NCBI GenBank assembly: GCA_963768415.1
Contig: CAVYHX010000033.1
Coordinates: 10,367-74,366 of the forward strand
Reading direction: 5' to 3'
DNA length: 64,000 nt
Origin: CAVYHX01 sp963768415
GTDB taxonomy: Bacteria > Pseudomonadota > Gammaproteobacteria > UBA9214
Part shown: positions 36,956 through 45,307 of the stretch, piece by piece
How the letters are laid out: the number at the start of each line of letters is the position of its first letter
Position numbering within the stretch: position 1 is the stretch's first letter
Notes under the pieces: generated by a model
Told to the model about the DNA's origin: nothing
The model's database searches: none
Seen by the model: only the letters and a program-made list of their open reading frames with translations
Translations under genes and position numbers: made by a program

Positions 36956-37657
36956 TCAGGTTTTTTCAGTTTGACTATTGCTGACAGGCCCCGGGTCCGG
37001 CGAAATATCATCAAGGCGGGTCTTGAGTGTTGCCACCTCGGCGCGTAACTGGTTGACCATCTGCTCAAGCTGCTCGATGCGCCCGGATTCCGTGCCCGGC
37101 CCGGCTGGCACCGCAGGTGCAGGTGCAGCAGCCTCGTGCACTTCTATCTCGCCGCCAAACAGGTGTGCATATCGGGCCTCACGTTTTCCCGGTTCGCGCT
37201 GGAGCTTCGCCACGAAGGGTCCATCATCGCGCATCATGAGGTGATCGAGTGTCGATTCGACCTCGTGGATATCCTGAAATTTACACAGGCGTTCGGTGCG
37301 GGTACGCAGTTCACCCGGTGTCTGGGGGCCGCGGAGCAACAAGACGCACACAATACCCAGTTCATGCTCGGAAAACTTCAGGGACCCGAACTCGGTATTA
37401 CAGAAACGGTGCTGAAACTTGGTGACGCGACTGCCGAATCCGCTCTTCTCGTTGACATAGCGCTTCTTTGTCAGGGCGTCGATGATGTCACGCACTGTGG
37501 CTTCGTCGAGTTCCAGCATCGGGTCGCGGCTGCTCTTCTGGTTGCAGGCATTGGTAAGTGCATTGAGCGAAAGCGGGTAGTGTTCGGGTGTAGTGCGCTG
37601 CTTTTCAAGCAGACAGCCGATCACGCGTGCTTCATAGGGTGTCAAGCGAATGTCCAC
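36956..37657 (-). CDS. yceH: YceH family protein (DUF480)
   Basis: The 233-residue protein has two winged-helix-like domains: LTPYEARVIGCLLEKQRTTPEHYPLSLNALTNACNQKSSRDP and ELGIVCVLLLRGPQTPGELRTRTERL, both hallmark segments, followed by a C-terminal heptad-like helix (EQLEQMVNQLRAEVATLKTRLDD). It is probably a DNA-binding or regulatory protein of unknown target. I place the start at the GTG at 37657, which follows a GGAGG site with suitable spacing and precedes the conserved DIRLTPYEA. An open frame extends to 37675 without support. Confidence 0.92.
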   Translation of the reverse strand: MDIRLTPYEARVIGCLLEKQRTTPEHYPLSLNALTNACNQKSSRDPMLELDEATVRDIIDALTKKRYVNEKSGFGSRVTKFQHRFCNTEFGSLKFSEHELGIVCVLLLRGPQTPGELRTRTERLCKFQDIHEVESTLDHLMMRDDGPFVAKLQREPGKREARYAHLFGGEIEVHEAAAPAPAVPAGPGTESGRIEQLEQMVNQLRAEVATLKTRLDDISPDPGPVSNSQTEKT

Positions 37658-37774
37658 TAACGACCTCCATACCAATTGGTCCGGTCAATATAACACCATG
37701 CTGAATGCAGTATGACAGCGAAGGCACGAGTCAGGTCGAAACCGGCCGGCTGCATACTGTCACTTGTCACAGTT

Positions 37775-38047
37775 TCAACGGTCCGAGTGACCCAGGTCCT
37801 TGTCCGGTGCAATCCGGTCGCGAATCAGCTGCTTCAACTCTTTCGCCTCCGGGTAACGGCCCTGCTGCTTTTTCGACCAGATCAGCTCTCCGTCCAGCCG
37901 CACCTCGAAGATTCCGCCCCCAGCCGGCACCAGGGCTACTTCCCCGAGGTCGGTGTCGAACGTCATCAGTAACTCCTGCGCCATCCAACTGGCGCGCAGG
38001 ATAAAGCGGCATTGTGAACAATAGGTGATTTCGACACGTGGTTTCAT
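37775..38047 (-). CDS. SelT/SelW/SelH (Rdx) family protein
   Basis: The 90-residue protein is a thioredoxin-like selenoprotein W homologue using cysteine: EITYCSQCRFILRASWMAQELL carries the CxxC, and GGIFEVRLDGELIWSKKQQGRYPEAKELKQLIRDRI is the conserved second half with the GxFEVxxxGxLxxSK motif. It is a cytoplasmic redox protein of unknown partner. Full length, ATG start, single gene. Confidence 0.9.
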   Translation of the reverse strand: MKPRVEITYCSQCRFILRASWMAQELLMTFDTDLGEVALVPAGGGIFEVRLDGELIWSKKQQGRYPEAKELKQLIRDRIAPDKDLGHSDR

Positions 38048-38151
38048 TGTGTATCCATGATGCGAGTACTATTTTAACCACATAGTAGAAAGAACCGCGC
38101 ACCGGGTAAAGCAGCAGCACGTGAGGATAAAAATAGCTCGCCACCGCGACG

Positions 38152-39057
38152 CTACTCTATATTCAGTGCAGAACCATCACAACGCACCTGTGCGGACCGC
38201 CGAAATAAAGTGACCGCATTCCTGCAGCCGATACCGCGGGCGATATCCGCCGGGAGTTGCCCGAGCCAGTCGCGGTGAAAGCGCCAGAATCGCCCCAGTT
38301 CCTGCCAGCCGGTATCTGCCGTATCCCAGCTATCCAGCTGCTCAACCGGCCACACCGGGTCGGATCCGAGCATAAAGCGGTCCGGATACTGCAGCAGCAA
38401 GGCACGCCATTCCGGCAACAACTGGCCATGCGCAGAGGTTATCGGATTGTCCACGAAGCGCCAGGGATCGCGTGCCGCGAGCCCCGCCCATACATTACCG
38501 CAGGCTCCGAACACCCGGGCAACCGCTTGCGGGGGCAGGATTGCTCCGGCATGCGCCCACACAATCCGGGTTGCGGGAAAACGCCGGCACAGATCCAGCA
38601 TCACATCCGGCCGGGAATACTCGGTATGTATCAACACCGGCACATCGAATTCATGTGCCAGGTCCATCAGTGCCGGCAGCACCCGCGCCGTATCCAGGCG
38701 CGGTGCGAAACCACCAATCAGATGCAACTCGCCGATGCCATGATAGTGGCCCGATGCCAGTGCGGCACGCGCGCGCACCACTACACCTTCGTCGTATGCC
38801 CAGCGATGCCAGTCGCCACCGGTTTGATAGGGACTGAATATCGGCACGATTTTCCCGGGTGCCAGGCGTGCCAGTTCCAGCGCCAGTTCTGCCGGCGTGC
38901 CGATGACCACGCCCATGATGATATGTTCCCGCGCCAGCAGCTCAACTGCAGCCGCTGCCGACGTCACATCCTGCTGGCTCCATTTGTAGTGCAGGTGCAT
39001 GTCAGCCACCGGCATTTGTGCCCGCAACCCGGCCGGCAAACAGGCAAGCAACAACAA
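38152..39057 (-). CDS. Exported amidohydrolase family protein with REP array at its 5' end
   Basis: The core has an amidohydrolase TIM-barrel pattern: VADMHLHYKW (HxH metal pair), GIGELHLIGGF, VLIHTEYSRPD, RIVWAHAGAI and MLGSDPVWP (late aspartate). A hydrophobic stretch LLLLLACLPAGLRA right before it looks like a signal peptide. No ATG precedes that stretch; a TTG at 39057 is the nearest option. The frame stays open through four 48-bp REP units and on to 39426, so the original start may have been displaced by the repeat array. Substrate unknown. Confidence 0.7.
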   Translation of the reverse strand: MLLLACLPAGLRAQMPVADMHLHYKWSQQDVTSAAAAVELLAREHIIMGVVIGTPAELALELARLAPGKIVPIFSPYQTGGDWHRWAYDEGVVVRARAALASGHYHGIGELHLIGGFAPRLDTARVLPALMDLAHEFDVPVLIHTEYSRPDVMLDLCRRFPATRIVWAHAGAILPPQAVARVFGACGNVWAGLAARDPWRFVDNPITSAHGQLLPEWRALLLQYPDRFMLGSDPVWPVEQLDSWDTADTGWQELGRFWRFHRDWLGQLPADIARGIGCRNAVTLFRRSAQVRCDGSALNIE

Positions 39058-39065
39058 GAGCCCGC

Positions 39066-39239
39066 GTAGGGCGCAATAGCGCAGCGTATTGCGCCGAATG
39101 ACTTCCAGCCCGCGTAGGGCGCAATAGCGCAGCGTATTGCGCCGAATGACTTCCAGCCCGCGTAGGGCGCAATAGCGTAGCGTATTGCGCCGAATGACTT
39201 CCAGCCCGCGTAGGGCGCAATAGCGTAGCGTATTGCGCC
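39066..39239. repeat. REP family 2 tandem array, 48-bp period
   Basis: Four units start with GTAG at 39066, 39114, 39162 and 39210, each holding the GGCGCAATA/TATTGCGCC hairpin and a linker GAATGACTTCCAGCCCGC. The period is a multiple of three, so the amidohydrolase frame runs through them as a repeated 16-residue segment. The array lies between the 3' end of the transglycosylase gene and the amidohydrolase. Confidence 0.92.
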
Positions 39240-39256
39240 GAATGACTGCACGCCAA

Positions 39257-41026
39257 TCAGCCCGGAGCCCTGTCCTCGTAGCGGGAGGTATTGAATTTGC
39301 GGCTGAACAGTTCATAGATCTCGGCCACCGTGCGCGGTTTGCTCTGCCGTGTATGGAAAATACCCAGGTTGCGCTTTGCTGCCCCGGGGAATATATCATG
39401 GGCAACCTTGTCGGGATCCTCGGCAAGGGTCTTCAGGAACGAAAGTGCCCCCGATGAACCGAAGAAATGAGTCAGATAGAGATCGGTACGACCGGGAACA
39501 CGCCCCAGCCTGCGCAACAGTCTTTTCGTATTTCGCTTGACGTGTTCCGCGGCCAGCAGTGCAGCGATCCTCGGATTGAAACGCAGATCGAGGACATGTT
39601 GACGCACTGCAGCATCACGAATAACAGGGCGCGTCTTACCGTTGCGGGTGACGATATGCTCCACCTGGGCTGCATAGTTTCCGATACCATACTTGTCGCC
39701 ATGATTACGGACGGCATCGAGCCAGGTTTCTTTTCTGAACTGGTATAACCCGGCAGCTGATGAAGTTGCGGCCATGGATGCCGGATCAAAGGAACTCTCG
39801 GTTGCGGCGAGCTCCATCAAGAAAGAAAAGTCCACTCCGGTGCGCAGGGTGCTCAATCGAATGGCCGCCAGCACACCACTGTCGATACTGAACTTCCGCG
39901 CATCTTCCCTGGCGCGGGTCGCGAAGTGTTTAAGCACAGAACCCAGTTGCTGACCGGACGATGCATCCCCGGGATCCGCCACGGGAAGAAACAACAGCTC
40001 GAATTCCTCCAGTGCCTGACGGGTCTGCACACCCTTAAACCCGTCGGCCCGCGTCTGGCCCAGGTCGAAACCGAGGGCCAGCAAATCATGCTGCTGGTCT
40101 TTCAAATCCGGATCGAACTCGGGCTTTCCAGCCGCACTGACCGGCGTTGACACCTCCATCAGCAACGGCGGACCCCGGCGGTCATGGGACATGCGCTGTT
40201 CGGGCTTGCGTACCGGTTTGTCTACCGTTGCTTCCGGATCCGAAGCGGGCGCGGCCGGCCCGGGTGCGTCCTGCCTGCCCTTATGACCGGCCGGCGCCGT
40301 ATCGGGGTCGATGGCTTGCGTGGTCTTCCGCTCGAGTATGGCGGCGAGCCTGACCAGCAGATCCTGCTGGTTGTTGAAGTGACGCTCCATGGATAGTTGC
40401 ATCTCCCGAATACCCTGCGCGACATCTGTTTGCTCCCGCTGTCTGCCCCCGGAATCGTGTATCGTGACAATAACCAGCAGCGCGCTCAACAGAAAGAGCA
40501 GACCTGCAATCGCCGCTAATGACAACACCGGCTGCCGTGTTCGGGTCGACTCTTCCTGCGAGGATTCCAGCAGCTGTTTACCGAATTCATTGAATGACGT
40601 TGCCTGTACTGAAAGGCGCGCATTGAGATTACGCTGTTCTGCCTGCAAGCGGTTGAGCGCTTCCCCGGTTATATGCTGGCTGGATTCATACAGCGTGCGC
40701 TCCGCTTCGAGTTTGCTCTCCAGCGACCTGAGCTGCTCTTCGGTGATCTCCTGGCGTCGGGATGCCGCTTCCAGTGAAGCCTCCAGCAACTCAACCTGCT
40801 CGCGAGCGGCGCTGCGCTCGGATTCAATGGCGGCCAACTGCCGTTGCAGCGTATCGATCTGATGGGCATCCCGGGTGCGAACCTGTGCGAATTCATCACG
40901 TGCACTTGCCAGCTCCGCCGCCACCGCCTGGTGCCCGGCCCGGACGTCGGCGAGCTCGCGTTCGAGCACAGTCGTCCGCGGGAAGGCATAGCGCTTCAGG
41001 GTGTGCAGGGTTTTTTGCCAGGACAT
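39257..41026 (-). CDS. Membrane-anchored lytic transglycosylase-like protein with coiled coils
   Basis: The 589-residue protein has a long N-terminal coiled coil (about residues 20-165, heptad-rich Glu/Ala/Leu), a single membrane helix (SLAAIAGLLFLLSALLVIVTI, near 172-192), a short second helical part, a Pro/Asp-rich linker and a C-terminal SLT-like domain: LMELAATESSFDPASMAATSSAAGLYQFRKETWLDAVR with the catalytic-type glutamate in ATESSF, then LLAAEHVKRNTKRLLRRLGR and YLTHFFGSSGALSFL. The domain would cut peptidoglycan glycan strands in the periplasm while the coiled coil sits in the cytoplasm. A cytoplasmic coiled coil on such an enzyme is unusual. Confidence 0.82.
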   Translation of the reverse strand: MSWQKTLHTLKRYAFPRTTVLERELADVRAGHQAVAAELASARDEFAQVRTRDAHQIDTLQRQLAAIESERSAAREQVELLEASLEAASRRQEITEEQLRSLESKLEAERTLYESSQHITGEALNRLQAEQRNLNARLSVQATSFNEFGKQLLESSQEESTRTRQPVLSLAAIAGLLFLLSALLVIVTIHDSGGRQREQTDVAQGIREMQLSMERHFNNQQDLLVRLAAILERKTTQAIDPDTAPAGHKGRQDAPGPAAPASDPEATVDKPVRKPEQRMSHDRRGPPLLMEVSTPVSAAGKPEFDPDLKDQQHDLLALGFDLGQTRADGFKGVQTRQALEEFELLFLPVADPGDASSGQQLGSVLKHFATRAREDARKFSIDSGVLAAIRLSTLRTGVDFSFLMELAATESSFDPASMAATSSAAGLYQFRKETWLDAVRNHGDKYGIGNYAAQVEHIVTRNGKTRPVIRDAAVRQHVLDLRFNPRIAALLAAEHVKRNTKRLLRRLGRVPGRTDLYLTHFFGSSGALSFLKTLAEDPDKVAHDIFPGAAKRNLGIFHTRQSKPRTVAEIYELFSRKFNTSRYEDRAPG

Positions 41027-41347
41027 ATTATTAACAGGCAGCTTTATTATTGTTAACCGGTTGTCATCGTCACGTTAGCACATTCTGGCCAGGCTGAGAA
41101 TCGCCCGGGCCGGTGCAGCGCCAGAATCGATTGCGCACCCGTAATCACAGGATAGCTGCGCATGTATGCAGGCGCGTATACAAGCGTGCGCAGTGGCACT
41201 GGAAACCGGCCGCTAAGGGTCTGAGGAGCAGGTATTGCTTTCAATTACACGCATTTGACAAGCGTTAGCTCGCTGGCGTTAAATCCCTGTCGGATATCCG
41301 GTATTTGATATCCCGGTGCCTTATTACCTGACTAGGGGACTTCACCA

Positions 41348-41800
41348 ATGCGGAAAACGTTAACCGTTCTATTCGGAATCTGTCTGGCAGCAAGCCTTGG
41401 ACAGGCACAGGCCGGCGAATTTTCAGTAGAGGAAGCCGTGCCAATGGCTTATCTGTCGATCCCGATCGATGGCAAGAATAAAAAACAACAAGCGGTCAAC
41501 TACGGCTTTGGCCTGGCGCGCGCTGAATATCAGCGTGAGAGCGGCTTTAATTTCCTCAACACCGGGAAATCCCATATCGTCGACTTCGCCTTCAGTGGTG
41601 CCAAAATGAATGCACTCAAATTCAACGGCGTCAATACCTTGCAACAGACGCTCGTGCACAACGCCGACGGGACCACAGCCGCCGGCACCGCGGTCAACTG
41701 GAGCATCGTCGTCCCGGCAGTGGTCGGTGGTATCGTGATTGTTGCTGCCGGTGAATCCGATGACAACTCGAGTCCTCCGCAGCGTATGGAAGAGTTCTAG
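41348..41800 (+). CDS. Exported protein of unknown function
   Basis: I do not recognise this 150-residue protein. A signal peptide (LTVLFGICLAASLGQAQA) is followed by a polar domain of about 85 residues and then a glycine/valine-rich hydrophobic segment VVPAVVGGIVIVAAGESDD that may be a membrane anchor or glycine-zipper-like stretch. An AGGGGAC site precedes the ATG. A strong terminator follows the stop by about 50 bases, so it is probably transcribed alone. Confidence 0.7.
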   Translation: MRKTLTVLFGICLAASLGQAQAGEFSVEEAVPMAYLSIPIDGKNKKQQAVNYGFGLARAEYQRESGFNFLNTGKSHIVDFAFSGAKMNALKFNGVNTLQQTLVHNADGTTAAGTAVNWSIVVPAVVGGIVIVAAGESDDNSSPPQRMEEF

Positions 41801-41851
41801 TCGCCAGCCCTGCCTGGTAGCATCAGGTCGCTGGAGCTGCTGCCCGTCCGG

Positions 41852-41880
41852 AAAGGGGTCCATAAAGGACCCCTTTTTTT
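41852..41880 (+). terminator. Rho-independent terminator
   Basis: A 10-bp perfect stem AAAGGGGTCC/GGACCCCTTT with loop ATAAA is followed by a T run. It ends the exported-protein gene at 41348-41800 and may also serve the convergent mtnC transcript. Confidence 0.9.
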
Positions 41881-41910
41881 ACGCCGTTTTTTCCAGTTCA
41901 CCTGCTACCG

Positions 41911-42621
41911 CTACCCGGCTCCCCGCTGTGCATCCGCCCCGAGGCACAGCCGGTCCACCGCATTGAAATCGCGCACCTGACGGTGTGCAGCTGCAGGGTC
42001 GAGGGCGCCGTCGCGCACCAGCCAGCAGGTTTGCATACCGGAACACCGGGCCGCATCCAGCTCCCGGTCGATATCTGACAGGAACAGGATGTCGCCGGCG
42101 GGCAGCCCGATTTCCCCAGCGATATCTGTATACGAGGTCGCTTCCACCTTGGCGCCGATACGCGTATCGAAAAACCCGGAAAACAGCGGGGTGAGATCAC
42201 CGTAGGCGGTCGCGGCGAACAGCAATTGCTGCGCCTTGACCGAGCCGGAAGAATACACGTACAGCCGGATACCCCGCGCCTGCCAGTCCACCAGCCGGTC
42301 CCGGGCATCCGCATAGATGTGTCCCTGGTAAGCGCCATTTCTGTACCCGGCTTCCCACACCATACCCTGCAGCGCCTTGAGTGGCGTGATTTTCCGGTCG
42401 GCATCGATCCAGGCAAGCAGTTGGGCAATGGACTCATCCAGGGTCAGCACCCTGCCCGTCTCTGCACTCACTGCTTCCAGCTGCTGTTTTACCAGCGGGT
42501 CTTCGCTGTGCCGGCGCAGGTATGCACCGATGTGCGCACGCGCATAGGGAAACAGGGTGTCTTTTACAAATGACAGTGATGTGGTGGTGCCTTCGATATC
42601 GGTGACAATCGCCCTGACCAT
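41911..42621 (-). CDS. mtnC: Enolase-phosphatase E1 (methionine salvage)
   Basis: This HAD-family enzyme enolises and dephosphorylates 2,3-diketo-5-methylthiopentyl-1-phosphate to acireductone. Seen are TDIEGTTTSLSFVKDTLFPYA (nucleophile aspartate), a conserved GMVWEAGYRNGAYQGHIYAD, YVYSSGSVKAQQLLF, and IGLPAGDILFLSDIDRELDAAR. The ATG at 42621 overlaps the mtnD stop (TGATG); the frame also holds a TTG one codon upstream. It is the last gene of mtnB-mtnD-mtnC. Confidence 0.95.
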   Translation of the reverse strand: MVRAIVTDIEGTTTSLSFVKDTLFPYARAHIGAYLRRHSEDPLVKQQLEAVSAETGRVLTLDESIAQLLAWIDADRKITPLKALQGMVWEAGYRNGAYQGHIYADARDRLVDWQARGIRLYVYSSGSVKAQQLLFAATAYGDLTPLFSGFFDTRIGAKVEATSYTDIAGEIGLPAGDILFLSDIDRELDAARCSGMQTCWLVRDGALDPAAAHRQVRDFNAVDRLCLGADAQRGAG

Positions 42622-43178
42622 CAAAGGCCCGCCCGGTAAGTGTCGAAATCCGGGAAGCGGGCCGCGATATCGCTGCCGGTAAAATTACCGATCCAGCCAT
42701 CTTCGCTGGTAAACAGGCGGATGCATTTGAATGCCGGTGCAGCACCCATATCGAACCAGTGCGTGGTGTGCGCCGGCACAGTAATCAGGTCGCCCCGTTC
42801 GCACAGGACCAGGTACACACGGTCGTCGACATGCAGGTAAAACAGGCCTTTACCATCGACAAAAAAACGGATTTCGAAATCGTCATGGGTATGCTCGGCA
42901 AGAAACTTGCCGCGTAACGCCTCCTTCTCCGGATGATCCGGTGTTAGCGCCACGACGTCGACAGACTTGAAATTATAATGCCTGTTGAGTGCGTCGACAT
43001 CGGCCCGGTATGCCGCCAGCACCTCATCCTGACCGGCCGCGGCATCCAGGGGCGCGCTTGCCTGCCAGCGCTCGAACTGCACACCGCACGCACCCAGCAC
43101 CCGGGTGATTTCCGCCCCGTCAGTCAGTGTCTTGCCGATAGTGGTACCGTCTTCATTGTAGATACTCAGTGCACTCAT
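42621..43178 (-). CDS. mtnD: Acireductone dioxygenase (methionine salvage)
   Basis: The cupin enzyme oxidises acireductone to the keto acid of methionine with iron, or to an off-pathway product with nickel. The metal ligands are in EHTHDDFEIRFFVDGKG (two histidines and a glutamate) and in PAHTTHWFDMG (last histidine), with AAPAFKCIRLFTSEDGWIGNFTG after it. Length of 185 residues is normal. The start overlaps the mtnB stop by four bases and the end overlaps mtnC, so the three are translationally coupled. Confidence 0.95.
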   Translation of the reverse strand: MSALSIYNEDGTTIGKTLTDGAEITRVLGACGVQFERWQASAPLDAAAGQDEVLAAYRADVDALNRHYNFKSVDVVALTPDHPEKEALRGKFLAEHTHDDFEIRFFVDGKGLFYLHVDDRVYLVLCERGDLITVPAHTTHWFDMGAAPAFKCIRLFTSEDGWIGNFTGSDIAARFPDFDTYRAGL

Positions 43179-43783
43179 GAATGTATCCTTTTCTCCATCA
43201 ATTCACATTCAAACAAAAACTCGAATGCCTCGACATGGCGCAATGTCTCCGCAATGGTCTCGCCCCAGGTATAAAAACCGTGACCGCGTATCAGAAATCC
43301 ATGGGCATTTTCGAGGCCATCCAGGGCAGCATCCACCCTGGCCGCGAGGCGTGTCATATCCTGGTCGTTATCCAGCACCGGCACACTTACCGTACATGCA
43401 TGCGTATCAACCCCGGGGAAGGCCTTGAGCAGCTCATAGTCCTGCAGCAGCAGCGCATCTCCACACAGGCGTGACAGCACCGTCGCATGCGCCGAGTGCG
43501 GATGCAACACCATGTGCGCAGTCGGGTAACGCCGGTATATCACTACATGCAACAGGGTCTCCGCCGAGGGCCGGCGGCTGTCCAGCGAACGGCCCGCGGC
43601 ATCCACCTCCATGATGTCATCCTGTGTCAGCCGGCCCTTGTGGGCCCCGGAAACCGTGATCGCCAGGTTCCCGTTCGCCAGGCGTGCGGAAAAATTCCCG
43701 CTGGTAGCCGGGACCATACCTTTCCCGTACAGCAGGCGTCCGGCGTCGATCAGTGACGCGGCCTGGCGGTGAAATTCACTCAT
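43175..43783 (-). CDS. mtnB: Methylthioribulose-1-phosphate dehydratase (methionine salvage)
   Basis: The class II aldolase-like zinc enzyme dehydrates methylthioribulose-1-phosphate. Motifs are ATSGNFSARL, ITVSGAHKGRLTQDDIMEVD, SAETLLHVVIYRRYP, MVLHPHSAHATVLSR (zinc histidines) and LIRGHGFYTWGETIAETLRHVEAFEFLFE. It is the first gene of the mtnBDC operon. mtnA, mtnK or mtnP are not in the window, so the early steps must be encoded elsewhere. No clear ribosome site precedes the ATG; a possible Fur-type sequence lies just upstream. Confidence 0.95.
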   Translation of the reverse strand: MSEFHRQAASLIDAGRLLYGKGMVPATSGNFSARLANGNLAITVSGAHKGRLTQDDIMEVDAAGRSLDSRRPSAETLLHVVIYRRYPTAHMVLHPHSAHATVLSRLCGDALLLQDYELLKAFPGVDTHACTVSVPVLDNDQDMTRLAARVDAALDGLENAHGFLIRGHGFYTWGETIAETLRHVEAFEFLFECELMEKRIHS

Positions 43784-43791
43784 GGGCAGGG

Positions 43792-43813
43792 ATAATAATA
43801 ATGAGAATGATCC
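43792..43813. promoter_or_regulatory. Possible Fur-type hexamer array upstream of mtnB
   Basis: GATAAT-AATAAT-GAGAAT lies about 10-30 bases before the mtnB start. Successive NATAAT-like hexamers are how Fur sites are often read. The match is modest, and iron control of methionine salvage is only plausible through the metal-dependent dioxygenase. The rest of 43784-44007 shows no gene. Confidence 0.25.
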
Positions 43814-44007
43814 TGTTACGGTTTATGGCAAAGCGGACGGGGCCTGACCCGGCCTTCGGCAGCCTGGATTAAAGGTGCCTGATAATAACCCTGGCATGAC
43901 CCGCTCACAACAGTCCAGCGTACTGCGATTCACAGACAGGAAATATTCCACATGACATGAGCTGGCCATGGGGATTAAATTCGCGGTGTTGGGCCGCAGC
44001 TGCGAGG

Positions 44008-45135
44008 TCAATAGCCGCGCTCGATATCTACCACATTCAGCATCCGCTCGCCGTTGATATAACGGCGCAGGTTCTCACGCACCACCAGCCAGAAACGCTC
44101 CATCTGTGCATCCGAACCGGCGCTGATGTGCGGGGTGATGACAATGTTCCGCGCAGCCCACAGGGGGTGTTCCGGGGGCAGAGGCTCCGGGTCCTGCACA
44201 TCCAGGGCAGCGCCACCGAGGTGGCCCGCATTCAGGGCAGCAATGAGATCGGCCGTCACCACGCTCTTGCCGCGACCGACGTTGATGAAATAGGCAGCGG
44301 GCCGCATGGCACTGAAAAAAGCCGCATCGAAGAGCCCCGTCGTGGCCGGCGTGAGCGGTGTGGCATTGACCACTACATCGGCCTGCCGGGCAAGCTTGTG
44401 CAACTCATCGGGAAGCCCGACGTAATCCACGAATTCCGGTCCGGTGCGCGCGGAATTACGCGTGGCGATCACGCGCATCCCGAGGGCGTGCGCGCGGCGC
44501 GCGATCTCGGTGCCGATACCGCCAAGCCCCACCACCAGCAGCGTCCGTCCCTGCACCTCCCACATGGCGGACCGTTCGACCGCATCGCGGTCCCACCGGC
44601 GCTCGCGCTGCCGGTCGTGGAATACATGTAACTTGCGCGTCAGCATGTACATCAGGCCGATGGTGTGCTCGGCAATACCGGGGCCATAGATGCGTTGCAT
44701 ATTGGTCAGCAGAAATTCGCGCTCGTGGGCCAGTGGCGAGCTCATGCAGTTGTCCACGCCGGCTGAGTAATTGAGGATGTAGCGCAGCTCTCCACCCGCC
44801 TGCAGCACCTCGTGTGTGCAATAGCCAAGCAGCACATCCGCACCCTCGAGCAGCCCGGCGACCCCGGCGCGCGAGCTGGCCACGATGAGCTCGGCATCAC
44901 CCGTCACTTCCCTGAGCCACTCGAGCGCATCCGGCCGGGATTGCCGCTGGCGCTGATCCAGCAGCACGACAATCCGCCGGGGCTTGTGCCAGTAAGGCGC
45001 CTCACGAACAGGCCGGTCGCTTTCCCTCAGTTCCAGCGCCTGGATCAACGCAGTCGTCGCAGTGTCGGCACTTGCACCGGCAACGGCGCAACCAAGCAAC
45101 AGCGCGGTCACCAGTACACTCATCACACGTATCAT
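44008..45135 (-). CDS. D-2-hydroxyacid dehydrogenase with N-terminal export or lipoprotein signal
   Basis: The body is a D-isomer-specific 2-hydroxyacid dehydrogenase: VVGLGGIGTEIARRAHALGMRV (NAD-binding), ARQADVVVNATPLTPATTGLFD, FINVGRGKSVV (substrate arginine), ALDVQDPEPLPPEHPLW and NIVITPHISAG (catalytic histidine). Unusually it starts with MIRVMSVLVTALLLGCAVAGASA, a signal peptide with a lipobox-like LLGC. The ATG at 45135 is preceded by GGAGG. An 18-bp tandem duplication includes the ribosome site. If exported it would need NAD outside the cytoplasm, so either the signal is not functional or the role is atypical. Confidence 0.82.
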   Translation of the reverse strand: MIRVMSVLVTALLLGCAVAGASADTATTALIQALELRESDRPVREAPYWHKPRRIVVLLDQRQRQSRPDALEWLREVTGDAELIVASSRAGVAGLLEGADVLLGYCTHEVLQAGGELRYILNYSAGVDNCMSSPLAHEREFLLTNMQRIYGPGIAEHTIGLMYMLTRKLHVFHDRQRERRWDRDAVERSAMWEVQGRTLLVVGLGGIGTEIARRAHALGMRVIATRNSARTGPEFVDYVGLPDELHKLARQADVVVNATPLTPATTGLFDAAFFSAMRPAAYFINVGRGKSVVTADLIAALNAGHLGGAALDVQDPEPLPPEHPLWAARNIVITPHISAGSDAQMERFWLVVRENLRRYINGERMLNVVDIERGY

Positions 45136-45307
45136 CACAGCACCTCCGCTCATCACAGCACCTCCGCCCGGGGATTCCCATCCCGCCCCGGCCAGATCAG
45201 GGAGCGTGGATAGAAATCAGCCTTCGGCAGGAATTTCACCGGAAATTCATAAAAAATTCATCTTAGGGTAATAGCCCCCCCGGTTGCCAGCGTATACACT
45301 CCAGAGC

